DNA of 64,000 bases from Nitrosomonas sp. (GCA_024281825.1 JAMWZY010000001.1:413826-477825), one strand, 5' to 3'; shown: positions 8,549 to 18,277, counted from the stretch's first letter. Program-made: numbers and translations. Notes: generated by a model from the sequence alone, not told the origin.

Positions 8549-8989
8549 TTGTGTAAAAGTATTCTTTTTGTGTGTATTGGCAATATATGCAGAAGTCCTA
8601 TGGCTGAGGGGCTATTTAAGCAATTGCTTATCGAATCGAATAAAGTCGATTGTAGAGCGAATTCTGCTGGACTTCATGCTTTGGTGGGACGACCGCCCGA
8701 GCCTTTTGCGTGTGAACTCCTGCTAAAAAAGGGAATTGATATTTCTGGTTATCGGGCTTGCCAAATCAATTCCGTGATGATTCGAAATGCTGATTTGGTT
8801 CTGGTAATGGAGTTGAATCAAAAGCTTGTTGTTGAGAAATGCGATCCAAGCGCAAGGGGGAAAGTTTATCGATTAGGCGAATGGGGGAAGTTTGATGTCG
8901 GTGATCCTTATCAGCGAGGGATTGCAGCATTTGAAGAATCACTTTCATTAATTGAGACTGGGGTATCGCAATGGCTAGGAAAGTTATAG
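8549..8989 (+). CDS. Low-molecular-weight protein-tyrosine phosphatase (Wzb/Etp-like)
   Basis: Dephosphorylates tyrosines, in polysaccharide loci usually those of the Wzc-type kinase. The P-loop C-I-G-N-I-C-R-S (CX5RS) has its nucleophile at residue 9, and the general-acid DP motif occurs in DVGDPYQRG near residue 113. Length of 146 residues is normal. TTG 8549 is the only possible start: an in-frame stop lies just upstream at 8540 and the P-loop begins almost at once. There is no clear ribosome binding site. The exporter and kinase genes downstream supply the functional context. Confidence 0.88.
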   Translation: MCKSILFVCIGNICRSPMAEGLFKQLLIESNKVDCRANSAGLHALVGRPPEPFACELLLKKGIDISGYRACQINSVMIRNADLVLVMELNQKLVVEKCDPSARGKVYRLGEWGKFDVGDPYQRGIAAFEESLSLIETGVSQWLGKL

Positions 8990-9255
8990 ATGGCACAAAA
9001 AGTAATTTTCGTACACATAGAATGCGTACGAGATATTTTACGTTTTTAAACCTGCTATGAAATTAGATTAGCAAAAAAACTCACAACAAAATTCTAAATA
9101 GCAGAATGAAGCTCTCCAAAGAATTTAATCAGCATATTTTCGATAAAATTAATATAATAAAAATGCCGAAACTTTTTTTTATATTGGGTTGTTATTTGTT
9201 CTTTTTTACCCTAAAAAGACATATTGCAAAAAATACAATCAACCATTTATTTCAC

Positions 9256-10491
9256 ATGATATTGGATAAAAAACTTTTTTTGGCAAAAGTAGTGTTTATT
9301 CCTATCATAATCGTTCAGATTTCTGCATGTACGATAGTCCCTGGGCAACATATGCGTCAGTTCGCTACGGAATCTAGTATCGAATTTCCGATTACCGAAA
9401 ATAATGATGTCATTTTCAAAAAACTGAATATTCAGACTATTAATGCCCAACTCATTATTGATCTAGAAAAGGATATTAATAATAGAAGCTTAGGCATTAA
9501 TAATGTAGCCAATCATTATTTTGACTATCGTATCGGTGCTAAAACAATCAAGGCGATACCGACACAGGAGGCTTATAGCCAATATCGTGTCGGGGCGAGA
9601 GATATCCTTAATGTTACTGTCTGGGGGCATCCTGAACTTACTATTCCAGCGGGGGAGTTTCGATCTCCCGCTGTAGCCGGTAATGTTGTTGGTGAAGATG
9701 GCACATTTTTTTATCCTTTTGCTGGTGTTGTCAAAGCAGAAGATAGAACCGTTGAAGAAATACGTGCAGAATTAACTAAGAAATTATCCCGTTTCATTGA
9801 GAATGTTCAACTGGATGTCAGAGTTGCAGAGTACCGGAGCCGACGTGTTTATGTGGTTGGCGAGGTCAGTAAGCCGGGTGTTTATCTCGTTAGAGATATA
9901 CCTTTGTCCGTTTTGGAAGCTATTAATGGTGCGGGTGGTGTAACATCCGATGCGGATTTGCGCAATATCACACTCACTAGAAACGATAAGACCTATAGCA
10001 TCAATTTATTGAGCTTGTATGAAGGGGGAAACATCAGTCAAAACGTGCTTCTTGAGCAAGGAGATGTTTTGAATGTTCCGGACAATACATTCAACAAAAT
10101 TTTTGTGCTGGGTGAAACAATGTTCGGTCGGGGGTTTGGTGTTCGGCCGCGTAGCGTCATTATGAATAAGGCGCGTATGACATTGACAGAAGCGTTAGCA
10201 GAAGGTGGTGGGTTTGATCAGGAGACTTCTGATGCGGCGAGGATTTTTGTTTTTAGATCTACTTTGGGTAAACCTGAAATATTTCATTTGGATGCCAAAT
10301 CTCCTGATGCTCTAATATTGGCTGATCGTTTTCCAATGCAGCCGCGTGATGTTGTATTTGTCGATCGAGTTGAAGGTTTGCGCTGGAACCAAATTATTGC
10401 GCAAGTTGCACCGACAGTCCAATTGTTAAACATATTTGATGGTTCGATGAATGTTCAACCATTCATATCTTTTCCCCCGGTTCGCCAATAG
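9256..10491 (+). CDS. Polysaccharide export outer-membrane lipoprotein (Wza family)
   Basis: Forms the outer-membrane channel for capsule/EPS. ATG 9256 gives a lipoprotein signal peptide with lipobox ISAC, Cys at residue 25; an ATG at 9106 would add 50 residues including another hydrophobic stretch and fits less well. The poly-export domain begins at YRVGARDILNVTVWGHPEL, with the SLBB-type segments RRVYVVGEVSKPGVYLV and KIFVLGETMFG after it. The mature length, about 387 residues, is close to Wza. It lies between the tyrosine phosphatase and the Wzc-like kinase, as in group 1-type capsule loci. Confidence 0.88.
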   Translation: MILDKKLFLAKVVFIPIIIVQISACTIVPGQHMRQFATESSIEFPITENNDVIFKKLNIQTINAQLIIDLEKDINNRSLGINNVANHYFDYRIGAKTIKAIPTQEAYSQYRVGARDILNVTVWGHPELTIPAGEFRSPAVAGNVVGEDGTFFYPFAGVVKAEDRTVEEIRAELTKKLSRFIENVQLDVRVAEYRSRRVYVVGEVSKPGVYLVRDIPLSVLEAINGAGGVTSDADLRNITLTRNDKTYSINLLSLYEGGNISQNVLLEQGDVLNVPDNTFNKIFVLGETMFGRGFGVRPRSVIMNKARMTLTEALAEGGGFDQETSDAARIFVFRSTLGKPEIFHLDAKSPDALILADRFPMQPRDVVFVDRVEGLRWNQIIAQVAPTVQLLNIFDGSMNVQPFISFPPVRQ

Positions 10492-10556
10492 TCATGTGCT
10501 TTATTTATGATGCATGAATACCACACACGGGCTAGTAATTTACTTGGTTTTTTACG

Positions 10557-12815
10557 ATGATAGATCTAAACAACACTAAGAAATTGGCCGAATTCCAACC
10601 TGCTCGAGATGATGCTGAAATCGACCTGGTTGAATTCTTGGCCATCTTAATAGATGGAAAGTGGATCATTCTTTGGGTGACGTCATTGATCTTTTTGTTA
10701 GGAGTAGCAAAAGCTTTTCTTGATGAACCTATTTATAAAGCTGATGCAATCTTACAGGTTGATGATAAGCCTAAGATACTGGTTGGAATGAAGCAACTGG
10801 ACGATACTTATCAAGGTAGTTTGCCAGTACTGGCTGAAGTTGAGCTGATTAAATCAAGAAAAGTATTGGGCGAGGCAATAAGGAACCTCAATTTAGATAT
10901 CGAGGTTAGACCAAAGTATTTTCCGATCATTGGAAAAACGATTGCAAGTCAATTTCAAAAGGATTCCAACGAGAGCCAGAGCAAATCATCGCTGAGTGAT
11001 GTTTCGATCCTTGCACAATATGCATGGGGTGGAGAATCCATTGAGATTGATACACTTTCAATGCCGAGATCATTGCGCGATAAAGAATTGTTTTTGCAAG
11101 CCGGCAAACCAGGGTATTTTCAAATTATTTATGATGAGCAAATCATACTCGATGGGGTGGTTGGAGAATTGATCAGTAAACCCATTCAAGAGGTTGAAGG
11201 TGTTTTTGCAATTCGAATAATGCGCTTAGAGGCAAACCCCGGTACGCATTTTACGCTAAAGCAATTTTCTGAAAATAAAGCAATTAATTTGCTAAAAGAG
11301 AATTTGTCCGTTGCTGAGAAAAACAAACTGACAGGCATACTTGAACTCACTTTGGAGTCAAAAAATCCGGAGATGGCTGTTCGTGTATTGAATGAAATTG
11401 CAAATATCTATGTACAGCAAAATGTTGAACATAAATATGCTGAAGCGCATCAGACATTGGAGTTTCTCGAGGAGCAATTACCGATACTTCAGAAACAAAA
11501 AGATGAAGCCATCAATGCATTGAATGCCTACAAGAACAGGAAGGGCTCGGTTGATTTTACTACTGAAACCAGTAATGTCCTCAGTGATTTGGTAAATTTA
11601 CAGACACAAACTACTTTATTGGAGCACAGGCGCGATGAATTGAGGCAGACTTTCACGCAATCACATCCGAATATCATCGCCATTGACAAGCAAATTTCAC
11701 GACTGAAAGCGCAAATTCAATCGCGTGATAACATGATCAAGGGATTGCCTGAGACGCAGCAAGTTATTTTGGGGTTGTCTGGAGATGTGCAAATCAGTAG
11801 CAATCTTTATAACACGCTATTTGATAAGGCCCAAGCACTGAGAGTAACCAAAGCGGGTACTGTGGGTGATGTTAGGGTGATAGATTACGCGATCGTGCCT
11901 AATACGCCTATCAAGCCGAAAAAAGAATTGATTATCGTAATTGCGTTAGTGATTGGATTCATACTCGGCATTGCAATTGTATTTATACGAAAAATGTTGC
12001 ACCGTGGGATGGAAGATCCGGATCTCATCGAGAAACAATTGAATGTTCCAGTATATGCCACCATTATTTATAGCAAGAATCAAGAAATTCTTAACAAAAA
12101 AATTGATAAACCGAGCGCACGCCAGAACAATGAGTCTCTGTTATTGGCTAAAAGTTATGGTGAGGATAGTGCCATAGAGAGCTTACGTAGTTTTCGAACT
12201 ACTTTGCATTTTTCTTTGTTAGACGCAAAAAATAATATTATCTTGATTTCTGGGCCTGGCCCTAATGTTGGTAAATCTTTTGTTTCAGCAAATCTGGCTG
12301 CAGTAGTTGCCGACAGTGGGAAAAAGGTACTGTTGATAGATGCGGATTTACGTAAAGGGGCTATTCATAAATTATTACATGTTAAGAGAGAACGCGGATT
12401 ATCCGAGATTATTCTAAATTCCATATCGATTAAGGAAGCGACGCATAGTATCCCGGGAGCGAGTATTGATTTTATTGCAACAGGGACATTGCCGCCCAAT
12501 CCTTCAGAATTATTATTGCATGAAAGATTTGGCGTTCTTCTTGAAGCATTAACCCTACAGTACGATTTGATCATTGTCGATTCTCCTCCTATTTTGGCTG
12601 CTACAGATGCGGCTATCATAAGTCGGTTCGCCAGTGCGACATTCATGGTCATAAAAGCAGGGTTGCATACTCGAAGAGAATTGGATCAGAGTATCAAGCG
12701 GTTTTCTCAATCGGGTACAAACATTAAAGGTATCGTATTTAATGGGATTCTTGAAACATCATCCCGGTATGGATATAAATATGTCTATCAATATAGCTAT
12801 AAAAATACTAAGTGA
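10557..12815 (+). CDS. Wzc-like polysaccharide co-polymerase / BY-type tyrosine kinase
   Basis: Inner-membrane regulator of polysaccharide chain length and export. Order of parts: N-terminal Wzz domain with TM near residues 35-55, periplasmic coiled-coil section (about 290-400), second TM near 455-475, then the cytoplasmic kinase with Walker A GPGPNVGKS (about residue 566), Walker A' VLLIDADLRKG (about 592) and Walker B LIIVDSPP (about 671). The C-terminus is a tyrosine cluster (RYGYKYVYQYSYK), the autophosphorylation tail. At 752 residues it is full length. The phosphatase at 8549 is the likely partner. Confidence 0.92.
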   Translation: MIDLNNTKKLAEFQPARDDAEIDLVEFLAILIDGKWIILWVTSLIFLLGVAKAFLDEPIYKADAILQVDDKPKILVGMKQLDDTYQGSLPVLAEVELIKSRKVLGEAIRNLNLDIEVRPKYFPIIGKTIASQFQKDSNESQSKSSLSDVSILAQYAWGGESIEIDTLSMPRSLRDKELFLQAGKPGYFQIIYDEQIILDGVVGELISKPIQEVEGVFAIRIMRLEANPGTHFTLKQFSENKAINLLKENLSVAEKNKLTGILELTLESKNPEMAVRVLNEIANIYVQQNVEHKYAEAHQTLEFLEEQLPILQKQKDEAINALNAYKNRKGSVDFTTETSNVLSDLVNLQTQTTLLEHRRDELRQTFTQSHPNIIAIDKQISRLKAQIQSRDNMIKGLPETQQVILGLSGDVQISSNLYNTLFDKAQALRVTKAGTVGDVRVIDYAIVPNTPIKPKKELIIVIALVIGFILGIAIVFIRKMLHRGMEDPDLIEKQLNVPVYATIIYSKNQEILNKKIDKPSARQNNESLLLAKSYGEDSAIESLRSFRTTLHFSLLDAKNNIILISGPGPNVGKSFVSANLAAVVADSGKKVLLIDADLRKGAIHKLLHVKRERGLSEIILNSISIKEATHSIPGASIDFIATGTLPPNPSELLLHERFGVLLEALTLQYDLIIVDSPPILAATDAAIISRFASATFMVIKAGLHTRRELDQSIKRFSQSGTNIKGIVFNGILETSSRYGYKYVYQYSYKNTK

Positions 12816-12907
12816 TGATTATTGGTACTGTAATGGCATCGGACGATCAATGCTGTGAAATTCACGATTTGCTATATTATTCTACCTATAATCGGTAGCA
12901 AAATTCT

Positions 12908-14071
12908 TTAAGATACTTCCTCTTTCACGGTTCGAGGTGTGGCTCTTATATTATTTTCCCATACGGAGTGGTATGCGGCGATCATTTTTTCAAGGCTGAA
13001 AGTCTCCACGACTCTATTTCGTGCAGCAGCACGACGCGATTCCCATTCATCGTGATTGCTATAGGATACCAATGCTGACTGGATGGCATTTGCGAGTGAG
13101 CTGGCATCCGAGGGGGGCGCTATCCAACCCGTGTGACCAATAATGTATGCAGCATCACCGACATCTGTAGCAACACAGGGTGTTCCACACGCCATCGCTT
13201 CGGCCACTACATTAGGAAAAGCCTCGCCGTAAGAACTAGAAAGGATATGCAGATCCAGTGCATTCATTACTGCAGGTATATCTGTGCGTTGACCAAGCAA
13301 TAGCACCTCATCTTGCAAATTATGTCGGTTTACCCAAGAAACAAGCTGCGCATTATCCGTATTGAGGCCACGGCCTACCAGTATGCAACGAAAAGACACA
13401 CCATTTTGTTTGATTACTGCAAGTGCCGCTAAAAGGTTCTGGTGATCTTTTTGTGGATCAAAACGACCGACACAACCTAGCAGCAGCGTTTGTTCGTTTA
13501 TCTCTAATTCTGCACGTAATTTCTTTCTGCCTTCGCTGTCAGGTTTGAAATAATTAAGATTATATCCGTTGGGTATCACGGTAAATCGATCAACCGCAAA
13601 CCCTAATCGCTGATGTGTCTGCTGTGCTCGTTCGGCGCAACAGACAATGCCGATTGGGATCCAGCGCGACAACAAGGCATTGGTATGGGCTACGGCAATA
13701 GTGCGCCAGCTAGACTTTCCAATTTCCAGGGAACTGGCGCGTATTCCCCAATAGATTTTATGGGCGCCAGCTAGGCGAGCAACCAAACCACCAATGAGAT
13801 CGGCATGGTACATCCAGGTTTGTACTACATCTGGCTTTAAATTCCGTATCAATCGATACAATTTCAAAATACCTGATAGCGCTACACGCCCTCTCGGCAT
13901 ACCTAACCAATGAACTTGAATGCCCTTTTCTTGCAATAACGATCCATACTTTCCCTTTTCAGTCAATGAGATAACGATATGAGCATTTATTTTATCTTCT
14001 GAACACAAGCGATAGAGCACTGCTTCTGCACCTCCGTCACTGAGTCCTGTAATGATATGAATAATTTTCAC
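12908..14071 (-). CDS. GT4-family glycosyltransferase, copy 1 of a tandem pair
   Basis: Retaining GT-B glycosyltransferase, probably adding a sugar to a surface polysaccharide lipid-linked unit. Residues 1-180 form the acceptor domain (IIHIITGLSDGGAEAVLYRL); the donor-binding half has GCVGRFDPQKDHQNLLAA and the E-X7-E-like segment SSSYGEAFPNVVAEAMACGTPCVATDVGD. Length 387. From residue 66 onward it differs from copy 2 by only two residues, while the first 65 residues differ at about 18 sites and its C-terminal tail is 10 residues longer. It is transcribed toward the wzc-like gene. Confidence 0.88.
   Translation of the reverse strand: MKIIHIITGLSDGGAEAVLYRLCSEDKINAHIVISLTEKGKYGSLLQEKGIQVHWLGMPRGRVALSGILKLYRLIRNLKPDVVQTWMYHADLIGGLVARLAGAHKIYWGIRASSLEIGKSSWRTIAVAHTNALLSRWIPIGIVCCAERAQQTHQRLGFAVDRFTVIPNGYNLNYFKPDSEGRKKLRAELEINEQTLLLGCVGRFDPQKDHQNLLAALAVIKQNGVSFRCILVGRGLNTDNAQLVSWVNRHNLQDEVLLLGQRTDIPAVMNALDLHILSSSYGEAFPNVVAEAMACGTPCVATDVGDAAYIIGHTGWIAPPSDASSLANAIQSALVSYSNHDEWESRRAAARNRVVETFSLEKMIAAYHSVWENNIRATPRTVKEEVS
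12948..13879. repeat. 932-bp duplicated block, copy A
   Basis: This stretch repeats at 14268-15199 with an exact offset of 1320 bases and, by eye, only about ten substitutions and no indels. Both copies lie within the glycosyltransferase genes. Divergence begins sharply at the 3' (gene 5') end after ACCTGATAG. Confidence 0.92.
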
Positions 14072-14257
14072 CTGTTAGATCCTATGGTACTAAATTTGGA
14101 ATGAACTCCCCTAAAATTGTTAGGATAGTAGAGTGGCTTTATGGGTATGGCGTTCTTTTCTATTAATTCTGTGTAAGGGCATTATACAGTATCATCAAAT
14201 CTTTGGAATTTGAGTGTTAATCCTTCAAAGTATTTTCTTTTGTCGCCTTAAATCTGG

Positions 14258-15391
14258 TCATGGTGGAATATTATTTTCCCATACGGAGTGGTATGCGGCG
14301 ATCATTTTTTCAAGGCTGAAAGTCTCCACGACTCTATTTCGTGCAGCAGCACGACGCGATTCCCATTCATCGTGATTGCTATAGGATACCAATGCTGACT
14401 GGATGGCATTTGCGAGTGAACTGGCATCCGAGGGGGGCGCTATCCAACCCGTGTGACCAATAATGTATGCAGCATCACCGACATCTGTAGCAACACAGGG
14501 TGTTCCACACGCCATCGCTTCGGCCACTACATTAGGAAAAGCCTCGCCGTAAGAACTAGAAAGGATATGCAGATCCAGTGCATTCATTACTGCAGGTATA
14601 TCTGTGCGTTGACCAAGCAATAGCACCTCATCTTGCAAGTTATGCCGGTTTACCCAAGAAACAAGCTGCGCATTATCCGTATTGAGGCCACGGCCTACCA
14701 GTATGCAACGAAAAGACACACCATTTTGTTTGATTACTGCAAGTGCCGCTAAAAGGTTCTGGTGATCTTTTTGTGGATCAAAACGACCGACACAACCTAG
14801 CAGCAGCGTTTGTTCGTTTATCTCTAATTCTGCACGTAATTTCTTTCTGCCTTCGCTGTCAGGTTTGAAATAATTAAGATTATATCCGTTGGGTATCACG
14901 GTAAATCGATCAACCGCAAACCCTAATCGCTGATGTGTCTGCTGTGCTCGTTCGGCGCAACAGACAATGCCGGTTGGGATCCAGCGCGACAACAAGGCAT
15001 TGGTATGGGCTACGGCAATAGTGCGCCAGCTAGATTTTCCAATTTCCAGGGAACTGGCGTGAATACCCCAATAGATTTTATGGGCGCCAGCTAGGCGAGC
15101 AACCAAACCACCAATGAGATCGGCATGGTACATCCAGGTTTGTACTACATCTGGCTTTAAATTCCGTATCAATCGATACAGTTTCAAAATACCTGATAGT
15201 AGTAAACGCCCTCTTGGCATGTTCAATTGGTAAACCGGAATGCCTTTTTCTTGCAATAATGGACCATATTTGCTTTCCTTTGTTAAAGATATGACAGTAT
15301 GGATATTTGATTTATCCTCTGAACACAAACGATAGAGCACTGCTTCTGCGCCGCCATCATCCAATCCTGTAATGATATGTATAGTTTTCAT
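14258..15391 (-). CDS. GT4-family glycosyltransferase, copy 2 of a tandem pair
   Basis: Paralogue of the gene at 12908-14071, same orientation, 377 residues with the short tail NNIPP. The donor domain motifs GRFDPQKDH and EAFPNVVAEAMACGTPC are intact, so the enzyme should be active. Compared with copy 1, residues 66 to about 370 are all but identical (R/H and I/T changes at positions about 110 and 139), whereas the N-terminal acceptor region is clearly older in divergence. The 186 bases between the copies hold no recognisable element. Different acceptor specificity is possible but unproven. Confidence 0.88.
   Translation of the reverse strand: MKTIHIITGLDDGGAEAVLYRLCSEDKSNIHTVISLTKESKYGPLLQEKGIPVYQLNMPRGRLLLSGILKLYRLIRNLKPDVVQTWMYHADLIGGLVARLAGAHKIYWGIHASSLEIGKSSWRTIAVAHTNALLSRWIPTGIVCCAERAQQTHQRLGFAVDRFTVIPNGYNLNYFKPDSEGRKKLRAELEINEQTLLLGCVGRFDPQKDHQNLLAALAVIKQNGVSFRCILVGRGLNTDNAQLVSWVNRHNLQDEVLLLGQRTDIPAVMNALDLHILSSSYGEAFPNVVAEAMACGTPCVATDVGDAAYIIGHTGWIAPPSDASSLANAIQSALVSYSNHDEWESRRAAARNRVVETFSLEKMIAAYHSVWENNIPP
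14268..15199. repeat. 932-bp duplicated block, copy B
   Basis: Second copy of the block at 12948-13879. The nearly uniform identity ending abruptly at 15199 fits recent gene conversion better than simple ageing after duplication. Confidence 0.92.
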
Positions 15392-15598
15392 TTTTGTTAT
15401 TGTTATTTTTTTGCGCCTTGTTTCTAAAAATTACGCGAGTTAATGGCTTGAAAAAATATGCAAACTTATTGAGTGAATGTTAGAAATCGGTATTGCTCTC
15501 ATTCTTGGATTAGGGGAGTAAAATTTAAGCAGCTTATTCAAGATTTTTCTTGGGATTTTACTACTACTCAGGTAGCACAATTGCCCTGCATTTCATTC

Positions 15599-15736
15599 GT
15601 CAATGTTAATCACTTTAAGATTGATTTATATTTTTTGACCAATATGTAGTATAGGCTTGCTATCAGAAACATTGCTAATATCTATAAAGCATATTGGCAA
15701 ATGGAGTGGTTCTTCAAATGGGTCAAGCAGGTATGA
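15599..15736 (+). pseudogene. Relic of an IS4-family transposase
   Basis: The only interpretable content of the 383-base gap 15392-15774. Read in the frame of 15665, the peptide contains FLTNM-stop-YRLAI and then RNIANIYKAYWQMEWFFKWV followed by KQ. This resembles the IYKxRWQxELFFKWIKQ core around the catalytic glutamate of IS4-type DDE transposases, here with E kept in QMEW. An in-frame TAG at 15647 and the short length show it is dead. No inverted repeats or target duplication were found. Its position beside the duplicated glycosyltransferases suggests past rearrangement. Confidence 0.6.
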
Positions 15737-15774
15737 TTTTTGTGTTATCGCAATGCAATATTGTTTAGTGTAAA

Positions 15775-16002
15775 CTACTTCACAGTTGTTATTGACTCGG
15801 CAATATCAAAACCTGCATCGATGACTGCTGTTTTGATTTGATCGACAGTAATTTTGTCTGAATCGAATTCGATCGTTGCTTCGCTTGGATCTAAAGAAAC
15901 ATTTGTGTGGGATACCCCGGGCAATTTCTCCATCACTGTTTTGACGCTATTTACGCATCCCATACAGGTCATTCCTACTATTTTGATCGTGATTGCTTGC
16001 AT
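15775..16002 (-). CDS. Heavy-metal-associated (HMA) domain protein, CopZ-like
   Basis: Small cytosolic metal chaperone, probably for Cu(I). The 75-residue protein is a single HMA ferredoxin-like fold with the metal site GMTCMGCVNSV (CXXC at residues about 13-16) and the usual GVSHTNVSLDPSEATIEFD beta strands. No P-type ATPase lies next to it, so its partner must be elsewhere. The gene is isolated between a transposase relic and a 465-base gap. Confidence 0.88.
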   Translation of the reverse strand: MQAITIKIVGMTCMGCVNSVKTVMEKLPGVSHTNVSLDPSEATIEFDSDKITVDQIKTAVIDAGFDIAESITTVK

Positions 16003-16467
16003 GTTTTTACTTTAGATTTTATATGTTAAGAGCATTCTGTAGCATACCAAAAATACAGATTGATTGCTTTTGTTATCCTAGAAGCTTGCTTCATTCAATT
16101 GAAGTTATATCCTTATAGATTTCTTCTGCTAGTCGGTATCTAAGTTGCCTTGCTTACGCGAAGCGCAACTTCAGATTTAGATGACAGTAATATAACTATT
16201 GGGCATAAAAAAATAGACAAATGTTATTTCTTTCTATGCGCAAAATTTGCTAGTGTGCGCTTCCTTGATTTTTCATTCCTAAGCAGTCGATTAAAGATGA
16301 ATCAAAGCCTATTAAATTTATTGATGAGTAATGTGTACTGAGCGATTGAAAAATAAGGTGTTAAATCGTTGTTTCTTGGAGTTATCCAAAAATAAAAATA
16401 AGCGAAAATCCAACACAGAAAAATTGTATCGATGGATTGGAAAAAATAAAAAAGAGGAATGAGTACG
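16003..16467. other. Gap without a recognisable gene
   Basis: AT-rich stretch between divergent genes for the HMA protein and the AlgE-like porin. It should carry both promoters, but I see no strong -35/-10 pair and no credible coding region. A short open stretch from about 16150 on the plus strand has no ribosome site and an unlikely composition. The only clear signal is AGAGGA at 16453-16458, the ribosome site of the downstream gene. Confidence 0.4.
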
Positions 16468-18162
16468 ATGAGATTATTGTGTGTCTTTTTTAGCACTGCG
16501 ATAGCCGGGATATTTGTTTTGAGCTCTGGCGCAATTGCTGAAGATAAGCCACGTACCCTACACTTTCAATCTGCCCAATTAAGTGAGGTTCTGATAAGCA
16601 ATCCGAGAATATCCGATGTGGAAAATGTAGTAAAGAATTCCTCAAATGATTTATCCAAATCGTTGCCTGCGATTGTTCCAGAAGCAAAACTAGACACGAA
16701 AGATGCGAGCAAGCAATCAACGAGCTATTACCGCCGTTCGGATAGCTATGCAACCAATCCTGAGTCCGATCCGCCGCGTTATGTGCGTCGTTTAAGTGAT
16801 ATTGGTATTGAACAATTTAAGGATTTTACTTGGCTGGATGTTGGCTTGGAGCATCGCACACGTTATGAGTGGCGTAATAATGATGTTCGGCGCATTGAAG
16901 GTGGAGAAGATCATCCAATTTTTTTGCGGCACCGTGCCTGGATTGGGATTCGCGATATCTTGGATCCATTTCGTTTTGGCGTAGAGTTTCAAGATTCCAG
17001 GGTAGTCAACAACAAGCATGTGCCGACGGATCAGGAAAGAAACGAATACGATTTGGTGAATGCTTATGGAGAGCTTTATTTCAAGAAAGGATTGGGCGTT
17101 GATGATCGCAATCAGGATCGCCCAATTCGCTTCCGTGTTGGGCGTATGGCTTATGAAACTACAGATCGACGCTTTATTGCACGCAATGAGTGGCGTAATA
17201 CCACCAATTCATTCGAAGGATTTCGCTTAAATCTAGGTCGAGAAGCGAATGACTGGGAGCTAGATCTATTTGGTATGCAACCGGTAAAACGTTTGCAAAC
17301 AAGATTTGACGAAGCCAATGATCATTTATGGTTTTTTGGAGCGATTGGTCATTGGCGCAAATGGTCTGATATCGTTACTCTCCAACCCTATTATATGGGT
17401 CAAAAGCAAACGGCCGATCCCAATGGTTTCACTGCAACCAATCGAATGGATCGAGAAATTCATATGCCGGGGTTCCGCGCCTACGGAAAAGTAGGTAAAT
17501 TGTTTGATTACGATGTTAGTTATAATCATCAGCTTGGCTATAACCATAATCCGTTGACACAGGCCACTACCAGACAGGATGCGCAAGGCTATACGATTGA
17601 AATAGGGCATACCTTTGATCATCCATGGAAACCTAAGCTCATGGGGTTTTATGGCTATGCCAGCGGTGATCGTAATCCGAATGATGGAGAAGATAATCGC
17701 TTTGATCGCTTTTTTGGTTTCGCGCGACCTTGGTCTGCCGATCACTATGTTATTTATGAGAATCTGAAAGCACCTAAAATAAGGATGGATTTTCAACCAA
17801 CACAGAAATTAGGATTTGAGCTGACCTACGCATGGTATTTCCTGGCTAGCAAACGAGATCGCATGTTTGATATTCTTGATGGTAATATTAGTAATACGAT
17901 AAAAGATCCTGGTTTTAATCGAGACCGCACGGGGCAGAGCGGGGATTTTGCGGGTCATGCTTTTGAAGGGCGCATACGTTACCAAGTGACGCCTAAAATT
18001 GGCGCCACGCTAGGATATACACACTTTACTGCGGGAGATTTTGTGAAAAACCGCATTGCTGCTAGCCCTTCGTGTGCAACGGGTAATATACACCCCTGTG
18101 TTGATCATCGCTCTGGTAATACGGATTTTCTGTATTTTGAGGTATTAATCAGCCTGCTATAA
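16468..18162 (+). CDS. Alginate-export (AlgE)-type outer-membrane porin
   Basis: Large beta-barrel predicted to pass an anionic polysaccharide across the outer membrane. Signal peptide: MRLLCVFFSTAIAGIFVLSS, cleaved after AIA. The barrel starts near FKDFTWLDVGLEHRTRYEWR and ends with FLYFEVLISLL. Alternating Arg/Asp-rich strands such as RHRAWIGIRD and DRRFIARNEWRNTTNSFEGFR are typical of the alginate_exp family. ATG 16468 is preferred since AGAGGA lies 9 bases before it; ATG 16459 sits directly against that motif. 564 residues. No other alginate genes are present, so the substrate may be a different polymer. Confidence 0.82.
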   Translation: MRLLCVFFSTAIAGIFVLSSGAIAEDKPRTLHFQSAQLSEVLISNPRISDVENVVKNSSNDLSKSLPAIVPEAKLDTKDASKQSTSYYRRSDSYATNPESDPPRYVRRLSDIGIEQFKDFTWLDVGLEHRTRYEWRNNDVRRIEGGEDHPIFLRHRAWIGIRDILDPFRFGVEFQDSRVVNNKHVPTDQERNEYDLVNAYGELYFKKGLGVDDRNQDRPIRFRVGRMAYETTDRRFIARNEWRNTTNSFEGFRLNLGREANDWELDLFGMQPVKRLQTRFDEANDHLWFFGAIGHWRKWSDIVTLQPYYMGQKQTADPNGFTATNRMDREIHMPGFRAYGKVGKLFDYDVSYNHQLGYNHNPLTQATTRQDAQGYTIEIGHTFDHPWKPKLMGFYGYASGDRNPNDGEDNRFDRFFGFARPWSADHYVIYENLKAPKIRMDFQPTQKLGFELTYAWYFLASKRDRMFDILDGNISNTIKDPGFNRDRTGQSGDFAGHAFEGRIRYQVTPKIGATLGYTHFTAGDFVKNRIAASPSCATGNIHPCVDHRSGNTDFLYFEVLISLL

Positions 18163-18217
18163 AGAATATAATGAGCATGGAATTCCAAGGGCTAATGACA
18201 CTCAAACAATATGATGA

Positions 18218-18240
18218 GCGCCTATGTAGACAGTAGGCGC
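18218..18240 (+). terminator. Hairpin downstream of the AlgE-like gene
   Basis: GCGCCTA (18218-18224) pairs with TAGGCGC (18234-18240) around 9 bases, but no T-run follows. It is 56 bases after the stop. Confidence 0.35.
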
Positions 18241-18254
18241 ATAAGCTGACAACG

Positions 18255-18277
18255 AATTTTCTCTTTTAGAGAAAATT
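18255..18277. terminator. AT-rich hairpin upstream of cysD
   Basis: AATTTTCTC (18255-18263) and GAGAAAATT (18269-18277) form a perfect 9-bp stem with loop TTTTA. It could end transcription from the AlgE-like gene or lie in the cysD leader. A second weak hairpin, GCCTTT/AAAGGC, lies at 18306-18323. Confidence 0.35.

Noticed and set aside
16150-16341. Short plus-strand reading of 63 codons upstream of the AlgE-like gene
   Set aside because: No ribosome site, no family resemblance and composition of intergenic DNA; it lies where promoters are expected.
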